This document shows positions 7,731 to 15,526 of a stretch of DNA of 64,000 nt, in pieces. Source of the stretch: Pseudomonadota bacterium (GTDB taxonomy: Bacteria > Pseudomonadota > Alphaproteobacteria > Sphingomonadales > Sphingomonadaceae); the NCBI GenBank assembly GCA_023394965.1, contig JAEWZX010000030.1, positions 186,001 through 250,000 on the forward strand. The letters are read 5' to 3'. A program made the position numbers and the translations under genes. Each line of letters opens with the position of its first letter. Positions within the stretch are counted from its first letter, which is position 1. Under the pieces are notes generated by a model that saw nothing but the letters and a program-made list of their open reading frames with translations, ran no database searches and had not been told where the DNA came from.

Positions 7731-9112
7731 AAAAACCACGCCATGGCCTGTTTCACGGCGCGGGCAAGGTCTCCTGCAGAAAATGCCGGGGATGCCTGGC
7801 GCGCAGCTTCGTGATGCAACCACACGCCTTCGCGGCACGCGCCGGCCAGATCACCATGGACGGCGAGGCGCGAGGCAGCGATTCCGGCCAGCACATCGCC
7901 CGTTCCCGCGATCGAGAGCCAGCTTGATCCCTGCGGGAAAAATGACGTCATGCCTCCATGCACGAGTATCGTGTCCGGCCCCTTGGCGAGGATAGTCATC
8001 CCGGTGACGTCATGCAGTCGGCGCGCTCTAGTGAGCTTGCTTTCCGCCTTGACGCCGAAGGCCTGGCACAGGCTGGATAGCTCCCCTTCGTGAGGAGTGA
8101 CGCACAACCTGCCCGTATTTGCACCGTCCAGCAAATCGCGATCGAGCAACTGGAGCGCATCCGCATCGAGGAGTGTCGGCTTTCCCTGCGCAATCACTGC
8201 CGCAAGCCGCTTGCAGGCAACGCTATCCCGGCCAAGCCCGGGACCGATCAGGAATGCCGAGATACGATCGTCCGAAAGGGCATCGTCCAGATTACCCCGT
8301 TCGATCACCAATTCGGCCGGTGCATCGGGATGCGAATGATCGCTCAGCAATTTCACATAGCCTGCCCCCGCCCGCATCGCTGCTTCTGCAGCCAGGAGCG
8401 GGGCGCCCGGCATCGCACCCGCCACGATCGCCAGCAACCCGCGGCGGTATTTATGGGCATCGGCGGGCGGAGGGGCGAATGTCGGCGCTGCTGCGACTGT
8501 GGCTGAAGCGTCTTCACAGTCCAGGCCGATTGGGACCAGCCTTTTCGTACCCATACGGGCCATGGCCGGCATCAGGAAATGCGCCTGTTTCCATGCCCCC
8601 AAGGCCAATGTCAGATCGTACTGTGGCAGCGGCCCGAGAATGGCCCCTGTATCACTGGCGACTGCGCTGGGAACATCGATTGCTATTTTATAACAGTGAG
8701 ATGAGCTAAGTTGTTCGAGTAATTTGGCAAATTGGCCCTCGACTTCCCGGGTCAGTCCGTAACCGAATAGGCAGTCGACAACCACGGCACTGTGCAAGCT
8801 GCCAGCGGTCGTAACCTTTCCGCCGTAACTCTCCCGCGCGATCCGGGCGGTTTCCGTCCCCGGTCCCACTGGGGCGATAAGCTGGACGTCATATCCGGCA
8901 CGGTGCAGGACATCGGCAATCACGTACCCATCGCCGCCATTGTTTCCCGGGCCGCACAGTACAGTGACCGGACGCCCCGCCGCGATCCGCATGATCCACT
9001 GTGCCGCCCCCTGCCCCGCGCGCCGCATCAGGTCCCATTCGCTGATCCCGCCAGCCATCGCCGCGCGCTCGGCTGTGCGCATTTCTTCAACCGTCAGAAT
9101 GGCTTCAGCCAT
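7727..9112 (-). CDS. nnr: bifunctional NAD(P)H-hydrate epimerase / ADP-dependent dehydratase
   Basis: A 461-residue two-domain repair enzyme for hydrated NADH and NADPH. The N-terminal epimerase domain (YjeF_N) has LCGPGNNGGDGYVIA near residue 55. The C-terminal ADP-dependent dehydratase domain (carbohydrate-kinase fold) has FLIGPGLGRD, VTPHEGELSSL and the signature SIAGTGDVLAGI. The ATG at 9112 is used because it overlaps the end of the upstream lipoprotein gene (ATGGCTGA) and starts the conserved MAEAILTVEEMRTAE. In-frame codons further upstream belong to the lipoprotein gene region. Length is normal for the fused form. Confidence 0.92.
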   Translation of the reverse strand: MAEAILTVEEMRTAERAAMAGGISEWDLMRRAGQGAAQWIMRIAAGRPVTVLCGPGNNGGDGYVIADVLHRAGYDVQLIAPVGPGTETARIARESYGGKVTTAGSLHSAVVVDCLFGYGLTREVEGQFAKLLEQLSSSHCYKIAIDVPSAVASDTGAILGPLPQYDLTLALGAWKQAHFLMPAMARMGTKRLVPIGLDCEDASATVAAAPTFAPPPADAHKYRRGLLAIVAGAMPGAPLLAAEAAMRAGAGYVKLLSDHSHPDAPAELVIERGNLDDALSDDRISAFLIGPGLGRDSVACKRLAAVIAQGKPTLLDADALQLLDRDLLDGANTGRLCVTPHEGELSSLCQAFGVKAESKLTRARRLHDVTGMTILAKGPDTILVHGGMTSFFPQGSSWLSIAGTGDVLAGIAASRLAVHGDLAGACREGVWLHHEAARQASPAFSAGDLARAVKQAMAWFL

Positions 9113-9512
9113 TGGAGTTTTTCGGCAGCAGAGACACTGGCATTGCGAACCGATCGCCGCCCACGATGAATTCGATGCGGCCAACGTCGAACTCTATGCT
9201 GACGGTCAGATCTTCGGCCCCATCGGCAAGATGCCAGCCACGTTCGAGATTACCTTCCAGCCTGCGAAATCCGCCATCGGGTCGCAACAGAATGAACCGA
9301 TCCGTGCCCTCCACGATTTCGAGCATGCAGATATGTTCGAGGTTCCGGGTGCCATCCAATGCACAATCGATCGGCTCACCGCCCTGATCGGCAATTTCAG
9401 GCGTTCGCTCGCCCTCGCAGGCCGCAATAGCGGCGCAGGCGGCAAAGGTCAGACAAAACCGCAGGCTTCGCATGTCATGGCGCTGCCACGTCCGGCGCGC
9501 CGAGGCAAGCAT
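9105..9512 (-). CDS. small predicted lipoprotein of unknown function
   Basis: A 135-residue protein with a signal peptide and lipobox-like AAIAAC (cysteine near residue 32). The ATG at 9512 overlaps the ilvD stop (TGATG) and has AAGG 8 bases upstream. A second ATG at 9473 would give a shorter, more typical signal peptide, so the start is uncertain. The mature part has two cysteines (DCALDGTRNLEHICML) and alternating hydrophobic strands such as RFILLRPDGGFRRLEG. I do not recognise the family. It sits between ilvD and nnr, overlapping both, so it is probably made from the same transcript. Confidence 0.65.
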   Translation of the reverse strand: MLASARRTWQRHDMRSLRFCLTFAACAAIAACEGERTPEIADQGGEPIDCALDGTRNLEHICMLEIVEGTDRFILLRPDGGFRRLEGNLERGWHLADGAEDLTVSIEFDVGRIEFIVGGDRFAMPVSLLPKNSNG

Positions 9513-11359
9513 CAGCGCGCCTTTACCTGGCTGACATCGCGGATCGCCCCGCGCGCGGCAGAGGTCGTCATTGCGGCGTAGGCTTCGAGCGCGGGCGAAA
9601 TGCGGCGTTCGCGCGGCTTGGCGGGAAGCCAGCCCCGTTTCTCCATTTCCGCCCGTCGTTCGGCCAGCACCTCGTCCGACACGGCAAGGTTGATCGTTCG
9701 CTCGGGGATGGAAATGTCGATCCGGTCGCCCTCTTCCACCAGGCCGATTGCGCCACCTTCCGCTGCTTCGGGCGAAACGTGCCCGATCGACAGGCCGGAG
9801 GTGCCACCGGAAAATCTGCCATCGGTCAGCAGCGCACAGGCCGCGCCCAGCCCCTTCGATTTGAGGTAGCTGGTCGGATAAAGCATTTCCTGCATGCCCG
9901 GCCCGCCGCGCGGCCCTTCGTACCGGATAACGACCACATCGCCTTCGACCACCTGCCCCGTCAGGATCGCGGTGACCGCGTCATCCTGGCTTTCATAAAC
10001 CTTGGCGGTCCCGCTGAAATTCAGGATGCTTTCGTCCACGCCAGCGGTCTTCACAATACAGCCGTCGCGCGCGATATTGCCATAGAGCACGGCGAGCCCG
10101 CCATCCTTGCTGAAAGCGTGTTCGGCACTGCGGATCACGCCATTTTCGCGGTCGAGATCGAGGTCTGCCCAGCGGCGCGACTGGCTGAAGGCAGTCTGTG
10201 TCGGGACACCGCCCGGAGCGGCGGCGAAGAATTCGCGCACTTTGTTATTCTGTGTGCGGCCGATGTCCCAGTCATCCAGCGCATCGCCCATGGTCGGGCT
10301 GTGCACGGTTGGCAGGGCCGTGTGCAGCAGGCCCGCCTTTTCCAGTTCGCCCAGGATGGACATGATGCCACCCGCCCGGTGCACATCTTCCATATGAACA
10401 TCGCTTTTCGCCGGGGCGACCTTGGACAGGCACGGCACCTTGCGGCTCAGCCGGTCGATATCCTTCATGGTAAACTCTACCCCTGCCTCGTGCGCGGCGG
10501 CAAGCAGGTGGAGCACGGTGTTGGTCGATCCACCCATGGCGATATCAAGGCTCATCGCATTCTCGAACGCTTCGAAGGTGGCGATGGAGCGCGGCAGGAC
10601 GCTGTCGTCGTCTTCCTCGTAATAGCGCTTGGCCAGCGTAACCACGAGCCGCCCGGCCCGTTCGAACAGGCCCTTGCGGTCGGCATGGGTGGCCAGCGTC
10701 GAACCGTTTCCAGGCAGCGAAAGCCCCAGCGCTTCGGTCAGACAGTTCATCGAATTGGCCGTGAACATGCCGCTGCAGCTGCCGCAGGTCGGGCAGGCGT
10801 TCTGCTCGATCGCGGTCACTTCCTCGTCGGTATAGGATTCATCGGCCGCGGCAACCATCGCATCGACGAGATCGAGCGCGACTTCCTTGCCCTTCACCAC
10901 AACCTTGCCTGCTTCCATCGGCCCGCCACTGACGAAGACCACCGGAATATTCAGCCGCATTGCCGCCATCAGCATGCCCGGTGTAATCTTGTCGCAGTTC
11001 GAAATGCACACCATCGCATCGGCGCAGTGCGCATTGACCATATATTCCACGCTGTCGGCGATGAGATCCCGGCTCGGCAGCGAATAAAGCATGCCATCGT
11101 GGCCCATGGCGATGCCGTCATCCACCGCGATCGTATTGAATTCCTTGGCCACGCCGCCGGCAGCCTCGATCTCGCGCGCGACCAACTGGCCCAGATCCTT
11201 CAGGTGGACATGGCCCGGCACGAATTGGGTAAAGCTGTTGACCACGGCAATGATCGGTTTGCCGAAATCGCCATCCTTCATGCCCGTCGCGCGCCACAAT
11301 CCGCGCGCGCCGGCCATGTTGCGGCCGTGGGTGGTGGTACGGGAACGATAGGCGGGCAT
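9512..11359 (-). CDS. ilvD: dihydroxy-acid dehydratase
   Basis: A 615-residue IlvD/Edd-family dehydratase for valine, isoleucine and pantothenate synthesis, making 2-oxo acids from 2,3-dihydroxy acids. Iron-sulfur cysteines are visible in CISNCDKITPGM (near residue 122) and CPTCGSCSGMFTANSMNCL (near residue 195), with GGSTNTVLHLLA and the C-terminal TDGRFSGGTSGLSIGHVSPEA. The start at 11359 gives MPAYRSRTTTHGRNMAGAR, the standard N-terminus, with GAGAGACC just upstream. Length is that of the E. coli-type enzyme. It heads a minus-strand run continuing into the small lipoprotein and nnr. Confidence 0.96.
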   Translation of the reverse strand: MPAYRSRTTTHGRNMAGARGLWRATGMKDGDFGKPIIAVVNSFTQFVPGHVHLKDLGQLVAREIEAAGGVAKEFNTIAVDDGIAMGHDGMLYSLPSRDLIADSVEYMVNAHCADAMVCISNCDKITPGMLMAAMRLNIPVVFVSGGPMEAGKVVVKGKEVALDLVDAMVAAADESYTDEEVTAIEQNACPTCGSCSGMFTANSMNCLTEALGLSLPGNGSTLATHADRKGLFERAGRLVVTLAKRYYEEDDDSVLPRSIATFEAFENAMSLDIAMGGSTNTVLHLLAAAHEAGVEFTMKDIDRLSRKVPCLSKVAPAKSDVHMEDVHRAGGIMSILGELEKAGLLHTALPTVHSPTMGDALDDWDIGRTQNNKVREFFAAAPGGVPTQTAFSQSRRWADLDLDRENGVIRSAEHAFSKDGGLAVLYGNIARDGCIVKTAGVDESILNFSGTAKVYESQDDAVTAILTGQVVEGDVVVIRYEGPRGGPGMQEMLYPTSYLKSKGLGAACALLTDGRFSGGTSGLSIGHVSPEAAEGGAIGLVEEGDRIDISIPERTINLAVSDEVLAERRAEMEKRGWLPAKPRERRISPALEAYAAMTTSAARGAIRDVSQVKAR

Positions 11360-11448
11360 GGCAGGTCTCTCTTGGCTTGAGGGCAAGCCTAGCAGACAGA
11401 TTGGCCCACGCTAACGGAAGAATGCTCGCAGTAGGGTCAAGCTCGGCT

Positions 11449-12174
11449 TTAGACCTCCAGCGCCACGCGACCCATCACATCCGCCAGCATCATCGCCCAG
11501 CGCGCCTGCCCGGCAGGTGTATCGATCTGGTCCTGCCGGATCTCCACCGTGCAATAAGGAATGCCTTGTGCTTCGGCATGGCGGTCCATCGTGGCGTTGA
11601 GCTGTTTGCCGGAATAAGGCTGGTTGTCGCCCACGCTCAGCCCCTGCTCGCCGAACAGGCGGATGGCGTGCTGCGCTGCCCTGTCATCCTGATTGTACAG
11701 CAACCCGACCTCCCAGGGACGTTCTTCGTCACTGGTGGCCAGACTGGGCGTGAAGCTATGCACCGCAACCAGCATCCGTGGCCGGACACGCTCGATCAGC
11801 GCGGCCAGCGCTGCGTGATAGGGCCGGTGATAACGGGCCAGCCGCATTTCAACATCGGCACCGATATTGCCCGGGATCAGATGCCCGTCGCTAGTGGTGG
11901 GGACGGCTGCGACATCGTCTTCCTTGCGATGGAAATCGCAGATCAGGCGGCTGACAGTGGCAATGTGCGCCGGTAAATCGTGACGGCGTGCAAGCCGGTC
12001 GGCCACACCTTCGACGCCGATATCGATCGCGATATGGTCGTTCATCAGCGCCGGATCGATACCCAGTTCGATACCGGCGGGCACATGATTGGACGCATGA
12101 TCGGCAACCACCAGCAATCCGCCCGGCCGAACATCATCAACATTTACCTGGCGATAGGGCCGACCATCGATCAT
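11449..12174 (-). CDS. N-formylglutamate amidohydrolase family protein
   Basis: A 241-residue protein of the FGase (HutG-like) family. Conserved features are LLVVADHASNHVPAGIE near the N-terminus, DHIAIDIGVEGVADRLA, the RLICDFHRKEDD region, VAVHSFTP and GLLYNQDD. I place the start at 12174, where ATG overlaps the ispE stop (ATGA) and AGGAAAG lies upstream; an ATG at 12198 is also possible. The substrate could be N-formylglutamate or another N-formyl amino acid. No other histidine-degradation genes are in the window, so a Hut role is not supported by context. Confidence 0.85.
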   Translation of the reverse strand: MIDGRPYRQVNVDDVRPGGLLVVADHASNHVPAGIELGIDPALMNDHIAIDIGVEGVADRLARRHDLPAHIATVSRLICDFHRKEDDVAAVPTTSDGHLIPGNIGADVEMRLARYHRPYHAALAALIERVRPRMLVAVHSFTPSLATSDEERPWEVGLLYNQDDRAAQHAIRLFGEQGLSVGDNQPYSGKQLNATMDRHAEAQGIPYCTVEIRQDQIDTPAGQARWAMMLADVMGRVALEV

Positions 12175-12977
12175 CTCAGCTTTCCTCGCATCTGCCACCA
12201 GCCAGGATGATCCGCGGCAATGCTGTCCGCCGCTTCGTCCCGCGCTGTTTCATTGTCGAACAGCGCAAAACACGTCGCGCCTGAACCCGACATACGGGCA
12301 AGAAACGGCGAAGTTCCGCGCAATACGGCCAGCACACCCGCGATTTGCGGACAGAGCGAAATGGCCGGAATTTCGAGATCGTTGCGCCCGTCCAACGTCA
12401 TCGTTCGGGCGGTTCCGTCCGGCAAGGCACCGCGATCCCTGCCATCCCAATGCGCAAACACCGGTCCGGTCGAAAGCGGAACACGCGGATTGACCAGCAA
12501 AACAGGCGTCCCGGCAAGGCTGTCGTCAACGGGTTCGAGTTCGGTGCCCGTCCCGCGCCCGATACAGGTACGGCTTTCGACACAGGCCGGGACGTCGGCG
12601 CCCAGAGCGGTGGCGCGGTCATGCCAGTCTTCGGGCAGGCCGTAACGCTGTTTCACGATGCGAAAGACTGCGCCCGCATCGGCCGATCCGCCGCCCAGCC
12701 CCGCTGCAACGGGCAGGTTTTTCTCCAGCGTGATGGCCAGGGCGTCGGCGCGCGGCAGCTTGACCAGCGCCCGGGCCACGAGATTGTCGAACGGATTGTC
12801 CAGCCCGCCAGCAAATTCGCCGACCACATTCACCCTGTCCTGCGCAGCGCTCGCCACTGTCAGCCCATCGCCCGCATCGACGAAGGCAAACAGCGTCTCA
12901 AGCTCGTGATAGCCATCCTCCCGCCGCTTGCGGACATGCAGCGCGAGATTGATCTTGGCGTAGGCGGTTTCGCGCAT
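12171..12977 (-). CDS. ispE: 4-diphosphocytidyl-2-C-methyl-D-erythritol kinase
   Basis: A 268-residue GHMP kinase of the non-mevalonate isoprenoid pathway; it phosphorylates CDP-methylerythritol. Recognisable parts are the N-terminus ETAYAKINLALHVRKRREDG, the ATP-binding GHMP loop LPVAAGLGGGSADAGAVF (near residue 90), and a C-terminal MSGSGATCFALF. Two adjacent ATGs (12980, 12977) follow a GGAGG tract; the second has better spacing. The gene lies 37 bases after the ETF-QO stop and overlaps the amidohydrolase start by ATGA. Length is slightly below the E. coli enzyme (283), normal for alphaproteobacteria. Confidence 0.93.
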   Translation of the reverse strand: MRETAYAKINLALHVRKRREDGYHELETLFAFVDAGDGLTVASAAQDRVNVVGEFAGGLDNPFDNLVARALVKLPRADALAITLEKNLPVAAGLGGGSADAGAVFRIVKQRYGLPEDWHDRATALGADVPACVESRTCIGRGTGTELEPVDDSLAGTPVLLVNPRVPLSTGPVFAHWDGRDRGALPDGTARTMTLDGRNDLEIPAISLCPQIAGVLAVLRGTSPFLARMSGSGATCFALFDNETARDEAADSIAADHPGWWQMRGKLR

Positions 12978-13014
12978 CATTCCTCCCCCTCCCCGGTTCA
13001 GGGAGGAACTGCGA

Positions 13015-14661
13015 TCACATATTCGGGTAGTTCGGCCCGCCGCCGCCTTCGGGCGTGACCCAGGTGATGTTCTGGTTCGGGTCCTTGATATCGCAGGTCT
13101 TGCAGTGGATGCAGTTCTGCGAATTGATCTGGAACTTGGGTTCCGCTCCCTCTTCCAGAATCCATTCATAGACACCCGCCGGGCAATACCTGCTCGACGG
13201 ACCGGCAAAGACTTCCAGCTCGCTTTCGCGCTGCAGCTCCATATCCGCGACCTTGAGGTGGCACGGCTGATCTTCGGCGTGGTTGGTATAGCTGAAGCTG
13301 ACGCTGGTCAGACGATCGAAGCTGAGGACGCCGTCGGGTTTGGGATAGGCGATCGGCTTGAAGTTGTCGGCCCTCTCCAGCATCTCGTGGTCGCGATGGT
13401 GCTTCATCGTGATCGGCAGGCCGATCTTGAGCGTGCGCATCCACATATCGATGCCCGCGATGACCGTACCCAGATCCTCGCCCCACTTGGCGACGGCGGG
13501 CTGCGCGTTCTTCACCTTCTTGAGCTCATCCGCAATCCAGCTGTCACGCACGGCGGCATCGTAATCCATCAGCTCGGTATGTTCGTTACCGGCGGCGATT
13601 GCAGTTGCCACGCTGTCGGCTGCCAGCATCCCGCTCTTCATGGCAGTATGGCTGCCCTTGATCCGGGGAACGTTGACGAAGCCGGCGGAACAGCCGATCA
13701 GCGCGCCGCCGGGGAAGGCGAGCTTGGGCACGGATTGCCAGCCACCTTCGTTGATGACGCGGCCGCCATAGGACACGCGCTTGCCGCCTTCCAGAATCGC
13801 GGCGATTTCCGGGTGGTGTTTCCACCGCTGGAATTCCTGATAGGGTGAAACATAGGGATTGGCGTAATCGAGCGCGGTCACGAAGCCGAGCGCGACCTGA
13901 CCGTTCGCCTGGTGATAGAGGAAGCCGCCGCCCCAGGTGCCGGTTTCGCTGAGCGGCCAGCCCTGCGTATGGATCACGCGGCCCTGTTCGTGCTTGGCCG
14001 GATCGATATCCCACAATTCCTTCACGCCCAGGCCATAAACCTGCGGTTCGCAATCGGCCTCGAGGTCGAATTTCGCCTTCATCTGCTTGGTCAGATTGCC
14101 GCGCGCGCCTTCTGCGAAGAGCGTGTATTTCGCGTGGATTTCCATGCCCGGCTGATAATCGGGTTTGTGGCTGCCATCTTCGGCAACGCCCATGTCCTGG
14201 GTGATGACGCCGGCGACAGCCCCCTGATTGTCGAACAGCACTTCGGCGGCGGGGAAGCCGGGGAAGACCATCACCCCCAGTCCTTCGGCCTGTTCCGCCA
14301 GCCAGCGGCACATATTGCCAAGCGATCCGGTGTAATTGCCGTCATTGCTCATGAACGGCGGCAGGAGAAACTCGGGCATTTCCGACTTGCCGCTTTCGGT
14401 CAGCACCCAGTGGTGGTTTTCCGTCACCGGGGTTTCCGCCATCGGGCAGCCCTGATCGCGCCATTCAGGCAGCAGTTCGTCGAGCGCACGCGGATCGACC
14501 ACCGCGCCCGACAGGATGTGCGCGCCGATTTCGCTGCCCTTTTCGAGTACCACGACCTCGAGTTCCGCGTTTACCTGCTTCAGGCGGATCGCCGCGGCCA
14601 GCCCCGCAGGACCTCCGCCGATGATCACGACATCGCAGGGCATGGATTCGCGTTCGCTCAT
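13015..14661 (-). CDS. electron transfer flavoprotein-ubiquinone oxidoreductase
   Basis: A 548-residue inner-membrane-associated enzyme passing electrons from ETF (fatty and amino acid oxidation) to ubiquinone. It has the FAD dinucleotide motif CDVVIIGGGPAGLAAAIRL at residues 8-26, the GCSAGFVNVPRIKGSHTAMKSG segment (quoted in part), and a C-terminal 4Fe-4S domain with CPAGVYEW and CIHCKTCDIKDPNQNITW. The start at 14661 follows AAGAGAGAGAC. It transcribes towards ispE. The uracil-glycosylase-like gene begins on the other strand about 80 bases away, so a divergent promoter region is expected between 14662 and 14740. Confidence 0.95.
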   Translation of the reverse strand: MSERESMPCDVVIIGGGPAGLAAAIRLKQVNAELEVVVLEKGSEIGAHILSGAVVDPRALDELLPEWRDQGCPMAETPVTENHHWVLTESGKSEMPEFLLPPFMSNDGNYTGSLGNMCRWLAEQAEGLGVMVFPGFPAAEVLFDNQGAVAGVITQDMGVAEDGSHKPDYQPGMEIHAKYTLFAEGARGNLTKQMKAKFDLEADCEPQVYGLGVKELWDIDPAKHEQGRVIHTQGWPLSETGTWGGGFLYHQANGQVALGFVTALDYANPYVSPYQEFQRWKHHPEIAAILEGGKRVSYGGRVINEGGWQSVPKLAFPGGALIGCSAGFVNVPRIKGSHTAMKSGMLAADSVATAIAAGNEHTELMDYDAAVRDSWIADELKKVKNAQPAVAKWGEDLGTVIAGIDMWMRTLKIGLPITMKHHRDHEMLERADNFKPIAYPKPDGVLSFDRLTSVSFSYTNHAEDQPCHLKVADMELQRESELEVFAGPSSRYCPAGVYEWILEEGAEPKFQINSQNCIHCKTCDIKDPNQNITWVTPEGGGGPNYPNM

Positions 14662-14740
14662 GTCTCTCTCTTTTCGTCGCTTTACTGTTGCGAATGCCTT
14701 GATTGGTGGCGCTTTAGAGGTCAAGACCCACGCCGAAGTA

Positions 14741-15526
14741 ATGATGCAAGCCGATCCCCCGAATTCGCGCGAGTTCACGGCGCTCGAAAGCCTGGAAGGC
14801 GCGCTCGACTGGTGGCGCGAAGCCGGTGTCGACGCCGACTATCTCGACGAAGCCAGCGGCTGGCTGGCAGAACCCGAGCCCGACGATGCCGTAACGGCTC
14901 CGCCGCCTCCCGCCCCGCCGCCGATAGAGCGCAAGACCCCGCTCCAGCGCGCGCTCGAACAGGGGGAAACCGCCGCCGCCCGGATCGATCGGGCCGCTCT
15001 GCCCGATACGCTGGAAAAATTTCGCGAATGGTGGATGACGGAAGCCTCGCTGTCCAGCGGTGCGCTCGATCGGCGGGTGCCGCCGCGCGGTGTCGCCGGG
15101 GCCAGGCTGATGTTGCTGCTGCCGCAGCCGTTCGAAGATGATGCTGAAGGCCTGCTGACGGGCGGTGCGGCAAAATTCGTCGATGCGATGCTTGGCGCAA
15201 TGGGCATTGCCGCCCACGAAGCCTATATCGCCAGCGCGCTGCCCGCCCCCATGGCCATGCCCGATTGGGGCCAGCTGGCCGCCGGTGGCCTGGGGGAAAT
15301 CGCCAAGGCCCATATTGGACTGGCAGCGCCGCAGCGGGTGATCCTGTTCGGCCGTGCGCAGCTCGCCTTGTTCGGCAAGACACCCGAAGATGCGCGCGCG
15401 CCGCTGTCGCTGGACTGCGCCGGCAAGTCCTTCCCCCTTCTCGCTGCGCCCGATCTGCGCAATCTCGCCCGCTCGGCTGCGCGCCGGGAATCTTTCTGGA
15501 ATCGATGGCTGGACTGGACCCGATGA
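14741..15526 (+). CDS. uracil-DNA glycosylase superfamily-like protein lacking usual catalytic motifs
   Basis: A 261-residue protein. The C-terminal 150 residues follow the family-4 UDG layout: GARLMLLLPQPFEDD where GEAPGxxED is expected, then a FVDAMLGAMGIAAHEAYIAS block, an EIAKAHIGLAAPQRVILFGR block and a C-terminal WNRWLDWTR. The catalytic first motif and the HPS-type loop are not conserved (APDLRNL instead), and only one cysteine is present, so the [4Fe-4S] cluster of family 4 enzymes must be absent. The N-terminal part is proline- and acid-rich. The start is one of two adjacent ATGs (14741, 14744) without a clear ribosome binding site. Its stop overlaps the transglycosylase start (ATGA). 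Confidence 0.65.
   Translation: MMQADPPNSREFTALESLEGALDWWREAGVDADYLDEASGWLAEPEPDDAVTAPPPPAPPPIERKTPLQRALEQGETAAARIDRAALPDTLEKFREWWMTEASLSSGALDRRVPPRGVAGARLMLLLPQPFEDDAEGLLTGGAAKFVDAMLGAMGIAAHEAYIASALPAPMAMPDWGQLAAGGLGEIAKAHIGLAAPQRVILFGRAQLALFGKTPEDARAPLSLDCAGKSFPLLAAPDLRNLARSAARRESFWNRWLDWTR

Noticed and set aside
9779..11380. Plus-strand 533-codon open frame opposite ilvD
   Set aside because: Rich in His, Arg and Gly in the manner of antisense translations; ilvD on the other strand is unambiguous.
12981..13208. N-terminal extension of ispE of about 76 residues
   Set aside because: The extension is an Arg/Ser-rich out-of-family stretch opposite the end of ETF-QO; the GGAGG tract directly before 12977 marks the real start.
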